This document shows, one piece after another, positions 11,421-19,201 of a stretch of 64,000 nucleotides of DNA (positions within the stretch are counted from its first letter, which is position 1; every line of letters starts with the position of its first letter). The notes below the pieces were generated by a model, which saw only the letters and a list, made by a program, of their open reading frames with translations, searched no databases and had not been told where the DNA came from. The stretch lies in the NCBI GenBank assembly GCA_013416455.1, contig JACCES010000005.1, positions 1 through 64,000 of the forward strand, read 5' to 3'. This DNA is from Alcaligenaceae bacterium (GTDB lineage Bacteria > Pseudomonadota > Gammaproteobacteria > Burkholderiales > Burkholderiaceae_B). A program made the translations under genes and the position numbers.

Positions 11421-12932
11421 ATGGCCATTCCGCTCGGTTACAACGCCCTCATTACCCGCTTTAACTTGGCGGTACCGCCGCTTCGCCAGACCTTCTGGCT
11501 GGGTGTGCGGGCGGCTGAGACTCGCACGCAGGCACTCGATGGTACCGAACGCATTGAGCTGCCTCGCGGGCGGGCGTCCGCCAGGCAATCGACGGTAGAA
11601 CAGCTCACCTTCGCGTTAAAGCGCGAACACTTGAACTTGACCGTGCTGGGTGCACTTTTCGAGCACCGTCAAGTTCTCACGGAAATCCAGGAATGGCTGA
11701 CCCGTCGGCCAACGTCCGGCTATGCTCGCCAAGCGGGATACCTTGCTCACTGGCTGGCCGGCGCCGACTTTGAGTATCGGGCACCGGCCGGGTCCCCGCG
11801 CGTGCGGTTATTGAACTCCGATGACTATTTAGTGGGCCCGGAAACGTCCAGCCCGCAGTTCGCGGTGGTCAACAATCTGCTCGGCGGACGGGAGTTCAGC
11901 CCGCTTGTGCGAAAGACCGGAACGTTGCGGGAGTTGCTGGCCGAAGACCTGCGTACCAAAGTGGACAAGGCAATGGATGCCATTGAACCGGAGATGCTCG
12001 GCCGGGCGGCGGACTACTTGTACCTTTCCGAAACCCGCTCGACTTATGGCCTCGAAGACGAGGTGCCCAACAGTCATCGTGCCGCCAAGTTCCGGCAACT
12101 GCTTGAAATGGCTGGAGAGCCTGGCGCGCTCAGTGAAGAGAAACTCTGTGATTGGCAGAACCTCATTGTGACGCCGCTGAGCGCCGAATCCAGTTATCGA
12201 ACGTCTCAAAACTGGCTGTCGCGCCCAGGGCGGTTGCGCAATATTGCCGACTTCATTCCGCCACCGGTCGAACAGGTGGCCCCCATGATGGAAGCCGTCG
12301 GTCGGGTGGCGGCATATGCCACAGAAGGGGTGCTTGACCCGGTAGTGGCCGCGACCTGTGCAGCCTTCGGCCTGGTTTTCGTGCATCCGTTCTTCGACGG
12401 AAACGGACGACTGCACCGCTTTCTTCTGCACCACGTTCTGCGCCAGTCAGGTTTTACGCCGGCCGGCGTGGTGCTGCCCATTTCGGCTCGCATGCTGAAG
12501 CAACTGGACCGCTACTCGTCGTTGCTGAAGTCCTATTCGAAGCCTCGCACTGAGCTATTGGACTATCGGTTGGACAGCGACAGCGCCACTATCTGTGTGA
12601 CAACACCCCAGCCCCTATGGCTCTATGCCTACTTTGACGCCACCGAGATCTGCGAATTCGTGCTCCAGTGCTGCAAGCTTTGTGTCGAGGAAGACTTGGC
12701 GTCAGAAGTGGAATATCTACGCAGCCATGACCAGACAGTGCGTGAACTCGAAACCTGGCTGGACATGCGTCAATCGAAACTGAATTCGCTTATCGATATC
12801 ATCGTACAAGGCCACGGCTCGCTATCCCGGCGCAAGCGTAACTTCGTCGAGGAACTCACAGATGAACAGGTGGGGCGTATCGAGGAGGTCGTCGCTCGTA
12901 ACTTCGTCAAATACATTGATCAGCAGCTGTAG
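11421..12932 (+). CDS. Fic-domain protein (predicted AMPylase)
   Basis: A 503-residue protein with the complete Fic motif HPFFDGNGRLHR at residues 322-333, so the catalytic His and phosphate-binding loop are intact; Fic proteins usually transfer AMP from ATP to Ser/Thr/Tyr of a target. A class II-like N-terminal inhibitory motif may be T208-YGL-E212 (TYGLED), which would imply autoinhibition. The C-terminal 150 residues look like a helical or winged-helix extension. The ribosome site before ATG 11421 is poor, so the start is uncertain. No antitoxin gene is visible beside it. Base composition, tRNA proximity and flanking 11-base repeats suggest horizontal acquisition. Target unknown. Confidence 0.85.
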   Translation: MAIPLGYNALITRFNLAVPPLRQTFWLGVRAAETRTQALDGTERIELPRGRASARQSTVEQLTFALKREHLNLTVLGALFEHRQVLTEIQEWLTRRPTSGYARQAGYLAHWLAGADFEYRAPAGSPRVRLLNSDDYLVGPETSSPQFAVVNNLLGGREFSPLVRKTGTLRELLAEDLRTKVDKAMDAIEPEMLGRAADYLYLSETRSTYGLEDEVPNSHRAAKFRQLLEMAGEPGALSEEKLCDWQNLIVTPLSAESSYRTSQNWLSRPGRLRNIADFIPPPVEQVAPMMEAVGRVAAYATEGVLDPVVAATCAAFGLVFVHPFFDGNGRLHRFLLHHVLRQSGFTPAGVVLPISARMLKQLDRYSSLLKSYSKPRTELLDYRLDSDSATICVTTPQPLWLYAYFDATEICEFVLQCCKLCVEEDLASEVEYLRSHDQTVRELETWLDMRQSKLNSLIDIIVQGHGSLSRRKRNFVEELTDEQVGRIEEVVARNFVKYIDQQL

Positions 12933-12934
12933 GG

Positions 12935-12975
12935 GATTTTTTCAGAATAGTGACTGCAAGTAGTGATTTTTTCAG
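12935..12975 (+). repeat. 11-base direct repeat after the Fic gene
   Basis: GATTTTTTCAG occurs at 12935-12945 and again at 12965-12975. The second copy runs into AGTTCCGTAGA (12974-12984), which also lies in front of the Fic gene at 11392-11402. Confidence 0.6.
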
Positions 12976-12994
12976 TTCCGTAGATTTTTTTGAC

Positions 12995-13079
12995 CACGCG
13001 CCAAAGCGCAAGCTTCTCCACATCGCGGGCTGCGGGCCGCGAGGTGGGCAAGCTCCGGCCGACAGGCCGGAGTTCTTCA
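12995..13079 (+). repeat. Structured intergenic repeat, copy A (IS200/IS605-end-like)
   Basis: An 85-base element. It opens with CACGCGCCAAAGCGCAAGC, contains a hairpin with arms CCACATCGCGG and CCGCGAGGTGG (one mismatch), and ends with the hairpin CTCCGGCC-GACA-GGCCGGAG followed by TTCTTCA. A related element (copy B) lies on the opposite strand at 25009-25132: the opening box differs at only a few positions and the closing hairpin plus tail matches at 25 of 27 bases. The plan, internal hairpins then a terminal hairpin with TTCTTCA(C), resembles right ends of IS200/IS605 elements, where TnpB guide-RNA scaffolds lie. No transposase is nearby. Confidence 0.6.
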
Positions 13080-13194
13080 CTGGCATGCGACGTGTGCATA
13101 GAAGAATCTGATGCACCAAGCACGTCGAGCGGGCCCCGCTACATGTGCCTCAGAAGGCCGTCCTGAATAGAAGCCCATCCCACAGGAGACAACG

Positions 13195-14025
13195 ATGCCG
13201 TATTTGCGTAGAACTTTCACCATTGCCGCGGTCTGCCTTGCGGCGCTCGGGAGCGCCGCCTGTACTTTGTCGGGCTCGCAGATGGCCGATGGCAGCTATA
13301 CCCCTTCGGTCGGGCAGGGGGGAAAGGATGTGGTGTGGGTGCCGACCCCGCAGGCCTTGGTCGACCACATGCTCGATATGGCTGAGCTCACCCCGGATGA
13401 CCGGCTGGTCGATCTGGGTTCCGGCGACGGCCGCCTGGCCATTACGGCGGCCAAGCGCGGCGCCACCGCCCGCGGCATCGAATTCAACGGCGATATGGTT
13501 GCCCTTTCCAGGCGGGCGGCTATCGAAGAAGGCGTCGCGGACCGCGCGACCTTTGAGCAGGCCGATATCTTCAGATCGGATTTTTCGGATGCCACCGTCG
13601 TCACGCTTTTCCTGTTGACGGATCTGAATGTCCGTCTGAGACCCACCTTGCTGGCCATGGAGCCGGGTACGCGGGTGGTGTCCAATACCTTCGACATGGC
13701 AGAGTGGCGTCCTGATGAGACCGCCATCGTCCAGGATGGCTGCGTGGGCTATTGCCGCGCCCACAAATGGCTGGTCCCGGCTCAGGTCGCCGGCACCTGG
13801 GTCATGGATGGCAAGCAACTCCAGTTGAGACAGACTTTCCAGATGCTCAGGGGAAGTTTGCGGGACGACGGCACGAGACAGTCGATCAGCGACGGCCGCA
13901 TGGCGGGCCGGAAAATCCAGTTCTCCGTGGGCGATGATCTGTACTTGGGCGAAGTCCAAGACGACCGGATGCATGGAACAGTCAATGGCTCGCACCGCTG
14001 GGAGGCAGTGAGAGCCCGGCCGTAG
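13195..14025 (+). CDS. Class I SAM-dependent methyltransferase-like protein with signal peptide
   Basis: A 276-residue protein. Residues 1-24 form a secretory signal (RRTFTIAAVCLAALGSAAC) with a weak lipobox-like end at Cys. Residues 50-175 contain a Rossmann methyltransferase fold with SAM motif LVDLGSGDGRLAI and an acidic post-motif (GIEFN). The remaining C-terminal region is beta-rich and unassigned. AGGAGA lies 7 bases before ATG 13195. An exported SAM enzyme is odd, because SAM is cytosolic; either the signal is not used or the domain has another role. Stands alone, convergent with the aldo/keto reductase. Confidence 0.8.
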   Translation: MPYLRRTFTIAAVCLAALGSAACTLSGSQMADGSYTPSVGQGGKDVVWVPTPQALVDHMLDMAELTPDDRLVDLGSGDGRLAITAAKRGATARGIEFNGDMVALSRRAAIEEGVADRATFEQADIFRSDFSDATVVTLFLLTDLNVRLRPTLLAMEPGTRVVSNTFDMAEWRPDETAIVQDGCVGYCRAHKWLVPAQVAGTWVMDGKQLQLRQTFQMLRGSLRDDGTRQSISDGRMAGRKIQFSVGDDLYLGEVQDDRMHGTVNGSHRWEAVRARP

Positions 14026-14052
14026 GCCCGGCTTGAGGCAGGTCTATGGGGA

Positions 14053-14089
14053 AATGCGGCGCAGACATCCGTATGCCTGCGCCGGGCAT
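14053..14089. terminator. Hairpin between convergent genes
   Basis: CGGCGCAG (14057-14064) pairs with CTGCGCCG (14077-14084), and AATGC/GCATT extends the stem outward. It separates the methyltransferase and aldo/keto reductase stops and has no long T run. Confidence 0.45.
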
Positions 14090-14102
14090 TGGAAGAGGAT
14101 GA

Positions 14103-15152
14103 TCAGGGCGCCGGGTTCGGATAACGCTGGTGGATGGCCTGGATGGCGTCCATCACCTCTTCCGGCAGGGATACGTCGGCGCTGTCGATGTTTTCTTTCA
14201 ACTGGTCGAGACGGGTTGCGCCCATCAGGTTGCTGATGACAAAAGGCTGCTGATTCACGAAGGCCAGTGCCATGGTCGCGGGCGACAACCCGTGATCGCG
14301 CGCCAGCTGCACATACTCGGCCGTGGCGAGTTCGGCCTGGGGCTTGTTGTAGCGGTCGAAACGTGTGAACAGTGTCATGCGGGCGCCCTCGGGGCGGGCA
14401 CCGTTCAGGTATTTGCCCGCCAGCACACCCATGGCCAGCGGCGAGTAGGCCAGCAGCCCCAGGCCTTCCAGGTGGCTGAATTCCGACAGGCCGTTCTCGT
14501 AGCTGCGGTTGAGCAGGTTGTAGGGGTTCTGAATGGATGCGATGCGGGGCAGGTTCCGCGTTTCAGCGAACTTCAGGTATTGCGCCACGCCCCACGGGGT
14601 TTCATTGGAGACCCCGACATGGCGTACTTTGCCGGCCTTGATGAAGTCTTGCAGCACTTCCAGGGTTTCGTCGATGGGCACCGTGTAAGCATCGGTCTTC
14701 CACGGGTAGCGGGGGCGGCCGAATGTGGTTGTGGTGCGGTCTGGCCAGTGCAGCTGGTAAAGATCCAGATAATCGGTTTGCAGGCGCTTCAGGCTGGCGT
14801 CCAGCGCTTCGGTCATGTTCTTGCGGTCCAGACGCGTCTGGCCGTCGCGGATATGGCCGGGGCGTTTCGGATCGGTGGAAGGGCCCGCGACCTTGCTGGC
14901 CAGAATGATGTCCTTGCGCCGGCCCGTTCTGGCCAGCCATGTGCCGATATACGTTTCGGTACGGCCCTGGGTCTCGGCCTTGGGGGGCACGGGATACATT
15001 TCGGCGGCATCAACCAGGTTCACCCCTCGCGACAAGGCGTAATCGATCTGCTCGTGGGCATCGGCTTCCGTGTTCTGTTCGCCCCACGTCATGGTGCCCA
15101 GGCCGATGAGGCTGACTTCGATGTCTGTATTGCCAAGTTTGCGGTATTTCAA
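14103..15152 (-). CDS. Aldo/keto reductase (Tas-like)
   Basis: A 349-residue NADP(H)-dependent carbonyl reductase of the AKR barrel fold. The catalytic tetrad is visible: Asp and Tyr in NLVDAAEMYP, Lys in ILASKVAG and His in LYQLHWPDRT. The extended length and MYPVPP loop match Tas/YghZ-like members. The start is TTG 15152 (MKYRKLGNTDIEVSLIGLG), with GGAG 8 bases upstream; the frame extends to 15260 but those residues look non-coding. The physiological substrate is unknown. Appears monocistronic, upstream of the enoyl-CoA hydratase on the same strand. Confidence 0.9.
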   Translation of the reverse strand: MKYRKLGNTDIEVSLIGLGTMTWGEQNTEADAHEQIDYALSRGVNLVDAAEMYPVPPKAETQGRTETYIGTWLARTGRRKDIILASKVAGPSTDPKRPGHIRDGQTRLDRKNMTEALDASLKRLQTDYLDLYQLHWPDRTTTTFGRPRYPWKTDAYTVPIDETLEVLQDFIKAGKVRHVGVSNETPWGVAQYLKFAETRNLPRIASIQNPYNLLNRSYENGLSEFSHLEGLGLLAYSPLAMGVLAGKYLNGARPEGARMTLFTRFDRYNKPQAELATAEYVQLARDHGLSPATMALAFVNQQPFVISNLMGATRLDQLKENIDSADVSLPEEVMDAIQAIHQRYPNPAP

Positions 15153-15282
15153 GGTTGGCGCTCCGTGAGTGATTTCTGACGATACCGGCCGGTAGGCAGG
15201 CGACTTGGCGATGTTAACACCGCTGTTTGCTCTTGCCGGCCGCCTGGGGGCCGCAAGCAACCGGCGGAAACGGTGGTCTCGC

Positions 15283-16086
15283 TTATAAGGGTTGCGCCGA
15301 ATACCAGGCCGGCGCGCGCTTTTCAGTAAATGCGCGCAAGCCTTCCGCGCTTTCGCTGCTCAGCCTCTGGGCTGCCGCGCCCTGTGCAAGCGATGCCACA
15401 TCAGTGGCGGGCTCGCCGCCGTACTCACATGCCAAAAATGATGCTTTCGTTCTGGCAATGGCTGAAGGCGACGCCCGCAGATAGGCGTGGATGATCTCGT
15501 TGCCGCGATCTTCCAGCCGATCCGGTGCGACGATTTCGTGCACCAGCCCGATTTCTTTGGCCGTATTTGCGTCGAAACGCTCTCCGGTCAAGGCGTACCG
15601 CCGGGAATTCCTGTGGCCGATCACCGAATTGAGTTGCGGCACGATAGGAAGCGGCGCCTGGCCATGGAGGACTTCGGAGATCGCGAAGCTTGCCGTGCTG
15701 GAAGCGATGGCCGTGTCGCAACACGCCGCAATGCCCACTCCACCGCCGAAGCACGCGCCGTTGATCAGGGCGACGGTGGGGAAGGGCGCCAGGTTCAGCT
15801 TGTGAAGTACCGTCGTCGTTGTCAGCGATACCTGAAGAATGCTTTCCGGCGTGCCCCTGGACACTTCATCCACCCAGTCCAGATCGGCGCCGGCCTGGAA
15901 GTGGCGCCCGTTTCCGGTAACAACCAGCAGGCGGGTGCGGCCCTGGGCCGACAGGGTATCGAGCAGGCGCTCCATTTGCACCAGCATGTCTCCGGTGTAT
16001 GCGTTGCCTTTGTGCGGCCGGTTGAACTTCACGCGAACCACGCCGCCGCGTTCTTCTTCCACAATGATCGGGTTGTTGTCAGTCAT
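15283..16086 (-). CDS. Enoyl-CoA hydratase/isomerase family protein
   Basis: A 267-residue crotonase-fold enzyme. Oxyanion-hole segments are HFQAGADLDW and GACFGGGVGIAACCD. The second catalytic glutamate is present in FAISEVLHG, while the position of the first is Gly in GGGVGIA, as in methylglutaconyl-CoA-hydratase-like members. It probably hydrates or isomerises an enoyl-CoA in a catabolic route. ATG 16086 (MTDNNPIIVEEERGG) is the family-like start; the frame runs on to 16545 without credible sequence. Divergent from the TRAP receptor, hence possibly co-regulated with it. Confidence 0.88.
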   Translation of the reverse strand: MTDNNPIIVEEERGGVVRVKFNRPHKGNAYTGDMLVQMERLLDTLSAQGRTRLLVVTGNGRHFQAGADLDWVDEVSRGTPESILQVSLTTTTVLHKLNLAPFPTVALINGACFGGGVGIAACCDTAIASSTASFAISEVLHGQAPLPIVPQLNSVIGHRNSRRYALTGERFDANTAKEIGLVHEIVAPDRLEDRGNEIIHAYLRASPSAIARTKASFLACEYGGEPATDVASLAQGAAAQRLSSESAEGLRAFTEKRAPAWYSAQPL

Positions 16087-16390
16087 TTGATCGGGTTTCC
16101 AGTTAGAAGTGCCCTCGGCGGCGGGGCCGCTGCTCGGCCATCGATGCGTGGGCGTTGAAGGGGTGTTTCGTGAAGCGTCTACAACAGCTTTAGCCTTGTC
16201 GGGCAGACTGTACCAGCTGTTGATCAGAACGCTCAGGATGTCGGAAACAGCCTGAGGCGCGGAAGGTCTCTTGTACACTGGGTGGGCGGCGTCCGTGAAA
16301 CAAGATTCAGCCGTTCTCGTAAAGCAGCTTTCCCCACATTCCTGGCGGTGACAGACAGGGGCCAGGGCTTTATTCGAAGAAGGAGACAAT
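16087..16390. other. Divergent intergenic region, enoyl-CoA hydratase / TRAP receptor
   Basis: A 304-base spacer with no supportable gene. It must contain promoters for both flanking genes. Only the GAAGGAG ribosome site before 16391 is clear; no confident -35/-10 pair or operator was found. Confidence 0.5.
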
Positions 16391-17386
16391 ATGAAATCAT
16401 GGCTCAATGCGTCGTTATGCGCCGCGGTGGCCGGCTTGATGCTGATCGCACCCGTCCAAGCCCAGAACAAGCAGGTCATCAAGATCGGATGGGGCTCCAC
16501 CGACGGGCCGCAGGACCCGTACGCCATCGGCGCAAGAGCCTTCAAGGCGGCTCTTGAAGCCCATCCCGACGGCCAGTCCTTCGATGTACAGCTCTATCCC
16601 AACCGTCAGCTTGGCGACGAGAAAGCCATGCTGGAAAGCGTCAGAATGGGGCTGGCGGAAGCCGGCATCATCACCAATGCGCTCATGGCTCAGACGGAAT
16701 CCTCATTCTTCCTGAATGATCTGCCCTTCCTCTTTGCATCCGAGCAACAGGCCTACGATCTCATGGATGGCCCGGTCGGGGAAAAACTGAAGAAGAACCT
16801 GGAAGCCAAGGGGCTCAGCGTGGTGGGGTACATGGGCGGCGGCTTCCGCAGCATGGTCAACAACGTCCGGCCCGTGGCGACCCCGCAAGACGTATCCGGT
16901 GTCAAATACCGCGTCATGCAAAGCCCCATCTATATCGGCATGTACGAATCCCTGGGCGGCAGCCCGGTGCCGATGGCCTGGGGGGAAACCTATACGGCGG
17001 TCCAGCAGGGCGCGCTCGATGGCCTGGAAATCCCGCCATCGGTCATCGATGCCGCCAAATATTACGAAATCGCCAAATATCTGTCGCTGACCAACCATAC
17101 TTTCTCGGTTCTGCACCTGGTGTTCAACAAACGTTTTCTGGACAGGCTTGACGGGGACAAGCGCCAGGCCATTCTGGATGCGGCTCACAAAGCGACCCAG
17201 GAACAACGCCAGGCCAGCGACGAAGTTGCCTCACATGTGGTGGCCACCCTCAGGGAAAAAGGCATGGAGGTCAACGAAGTCGAGGACATTGCAGCCTTCC
17301 GCGAAAAGGTGAAGCCCGTGTACGAGCAGTTCCGCAAGAGCATCGGCAGCGATCTGCTTGATGAGGCACTGGCACAGGTGAATTGA
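16391..17386 (+). CDS. TRAP transporter substrate-binding protein, DctP family (orphan)
   Basis: A 331-residue periplasmic receptor for an organic anion. Residues 1-24 are a Sec signal (MKSWLNASLCAAVAGLMLIA, cleavage after VQAQ). The DctP fold is evident from KYRVMQSPIYIGMYESLGG and the substrate-anion Arg region. GAAGGAGAC precedes the ATG. It is about 80 percent identical over its full length to the receptor at 47341-48336, but unlike that copy it has no DctQ/DctM genes beside it. It may feed the distant permease with another ligand. A strong hairpin follows the stop. Confidence 0.93.
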   Translation: MKSWLNASLCAAVAGLMLIAPVQAQNKQVIKIGWGSTDGPQDPYAIGARAFKAALEAHPDGQSFDVQLYPNRQLGDEKAMLESVRMGLAEAGIITNALMAQTESSFFLNDLPFLFASEQQAYDLMDGPVGEKLKKNLEAKGLSVVGYMGGGFRSMVNNVRPVATPQDVSGVKYRVMQSPIYIGMYESLGGSPVPMAWGETYTAVQQGALDGLEIPPSVIDAAKYYEIAKYLSLTNHTFSVLHLVFNKRFLDRLDGDKRQAILDAAHKATQEQRQASDEVASHVVATLREKGMEVNEVEDIAAFREKVKPVYEQFRKSIGSDLLDEALAQVN

Positions 17387-17408
17387 GTGCGGGCCTGGTG
17401 GGCGCTGA

Positions 17409-17432
17409 GCCACCCTGCCTTGGCAGGGTGGC
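17409..17432 (+). terminator. Terminator hairpin after the orphan TRAP receptor
   Basis: An 11-bp perfect inverted repeat, GCCACCCTGCC-TT-GGCAGGGTGGC, 22 bases after the stop codon. There is no T run. The rest of the gap up to the LysR stop at 17598 shows nothing else. Confidence 0.6.
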
Positions 17433-17597
17433 GGCGCCGCCGGGCAGCGGCATCAGCTTTCTGCGGGTTGCCTGGTCCGTGTGCGTTCTGGCCCACGCCA
17501 GGGTCCCGGCAATTTCTCGAGGGGCTACGCGGCCATGGATCTCAGGCGGATCAATGGCATGCGCACATGGAAGCAAGCCGCAGCTTCCCCGTTTTGA

Positions 17598-18548
17598 TCA
17601 GTGTGCATGTTCGGCGGGAAATGCCATTTCGGTTTCCCACGGCAGTGAAGGCGGGATGGCCCAGGACAATTCCTCTGAAAGCACTTGAATACGTGGGGAC
17701 AGCTGGCGGTTGGGCAGGTAAATGAGCAGGATTTTCTCGCCCGGGGGAGTCCAGTCCTGCAATACCACCTTCAGCCTTCCGCTGAGCACACCCGCCGCGG
17801 CAACGTAGCTTGCCATGCGTGCAATGCCCGCCCCATTGAGAACGGCGTCGAAAATCGCTTCCGGATGATTGACGTTCAGACTGCCTTCGGGCACGTGGGT
17901 ATATCGATTCCCGTTCTTTTCGAAATTCCATTCGTGGTAGCGGCCGGTATTCCATTGCGCATAGGCCAGGCAGTTGTGATTGACCAGTTCACGAGGCGTG
18001 GAAGGCGTGCCGTGCCGTTCAAGATAACCGGGGCTTGCGCAGGTGATATATCTGAGGTTGGAAATCGGCCTTGCGATGAGGCGGGAATCGGGTATGTTTC
18101 CGATCCGGATGAGAGCATCGAAGTTTTCTTCAGCAATATTGGGCGTGCGGTCGCTGAAATCCGCATCGATGGAAAGTTCAGGGTATTTTCTTGTGAGCGC
18201 CAGAAGCGCCGGCATGATCAGGACGCGCCCCATCGCCAAGGGGGCATGGACTCTCAGTTTCCCCCTGGGCTGCTGGTTCGACCCGACGAGCAGCCCTTCG
18301 GTCGTTTCGACTTCGAGCTGAATGGCCCGGCACTTTTCAAACAGCAGTTCCCCTTCGTCCGTCAGGGAGATGCTGCGCGTGGTCCGGTTGAGCAGCTTCA
18401 CGCCCAGTTCCGCTTCCAGTAATGAAACGCTTTTGCTGACGGCGGCGGCAGAGGTGCCCAGCCTGTTCGCGGCGGCGGTGAAACCCCTGCATTCCGCCAC
18501 TCGCGCGAAGACGACGACATGCTTGAAGTTGTTGATGAGCGTGGACAT
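17598..18548 (-). CDS. LysR-family transcriptional regulator
   Basis: A 316-residue LysR activator/repressor. The N-terminal winged helix-turn-helix is at residues 12-60 (RGFTAAANRLGTSAAAVSKS, LLEAELGVKLLNRTTR), followed by a periplasmic-binding-like effector domain to the C-terminus. It is divergent from the DUF35/thiolase catabolic operon at 18808 across a 260-base AT-rich spacer, the classic arrangement for a LysR protein controlling the neighbouring operon. Effector unknown; probably an intermediate or substrate of that pathway. Confidence 0.9.
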   Translation of the reverse strand: MSTLINNFKHVVVFARVAECRGFTAAANRLGTSAAAVSKSVSLLEAELGVKLLNRTTRSISLTDEGELLFEKCRAIQLEVETTEGLLVGSNQQPRGKLRVHAPLAMGRVLIMPALLALTRKYPELSIDADFSDRTPNIAEENFDALIRIGNIPDSRLIARPISNLRYITCASPGYLERHGTPSTPRELVNHNCLAYAQWNTGRYHEWNFEKNGNRYTHVPEGSLNVNHPEAIFDAVLNGAGIARMASYVAAAGVLSGRLKVVLQDWTPPGEKILLIYLPNRQLSPRIQVLSEELSWAIPPSLPWETEMAFPAEHAH

Positions 18549-18807
18549 GGTGGTATGAGATGGGATGGAGGGTCGATTGTTAGCTTAAAGTTAAAAGTGA
18601 TTTTTGTATATGCCGGTTTATCCCCGGGAAGGCCGCGCGTACACTTTCCATTATCGAATTCCGTTATCGGGTTGGCGCATTCTGCAATTATAAATTGGCC
18701 GAAAATCATATTCTCCACTTGATTTATCGGGTGAATATCGTGTTCGTATTTTGTCCGGTTTATTTTATTGATGCGTCTTTTTTTTATATATGTCGATTGG
18801 AGTGCGC
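18549..18807. promoter_or_regulatory. AT-rich divergent promoter region of the catabolic cluster
   Basis: A spacer between the LysR gene and the DUF35 gene, much richer in A/T than its neighbours. TTATCGGGT at 18663-18671 recurs as TTATCGGGT at 18723-18731, and further ATCG half-sites lie between and beside them. The region is inferred to hold the LysR operator; exact boxes are not assigned. Confidence 0.45.
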
Positions 18808-19200
18808 GTGGGTTCATTGTCAGAGGCAAAAGTCGGCCCCGAAAAATTCTATTTCGACAGCCTTGGGTCGGGGCGATTCCTGATTCAGCGCTGCGACACA
18901 TGCGGTCTTGCTGTTTTCTATCCGCGCAGCGTCTGCCCCCATTGCGGCGGCGAGTCCCTCGGCTGGTTCGAGCCCACGGGCAAGGGAACGGTCTACGCAA
19001 CGACTACGGTCCATCCCGCCAAAGACGCCGGCCAGTCCTACAACGTCTGTCTTGTGGATCTCGATGAAGGTGTGCGGTTGATGTCGCGGGTGGTTGACGT
19101 GCCGGCCGCGTCCGTACGTATCGGCATGCGCGTGACGGCCCGTGTAGAGGGGGCCGGGGGCGATGCCAAGGTCGTATTCGAAAGCGGGCGGGGAGACTGA
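18808..19200 (+). CDS. DUF35 Zn-ribbon / OB-fold acyl-CoA-associated protein
   Basis: About 130 residues. A rubredoxin-like zinc ribbon (CDTCGLAVFYPRSVCPHCGG, two C-x2-C pairs) is followed by an OB-fold (GKGTVYATTTVHP, VCLVDLDEGVRLMSRVV). DUF35 proteins partner with thiolase-like or hydratase subunits acting on acyl-CoA. GTG 18808 has GGAG 6 bases upstream; ATG 18790 would add 6 residues but lacks a ribosome site. The stop is 1 base from the start of the thiolase-like gene, so the two are almost certainly a complex. First gene of the cluster. Confidence 0.85.
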   Translation: MGSLSEAKVGPEKFYFDSLGSGRFLIQRCDTCGLAVFYPRSVCPHCGGESLGWFEPTGKGTVYATTTVHPAKDAGQSYNVCLVDLDEGVRLMSRVVDVPAASVRIGMRVTARVEGAGGDAKVVFESGRGD

Positions 19201-19201
19201 C

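Noticed and set aside
12933..13194. A duplicated tRNA-Pro 3' end (attachment site) after the Fic gene
   Set aside because: I searched for the TTCGAATCCTCTCGCCCCGA segment downstream and found no copy, and no integrase gene is present.
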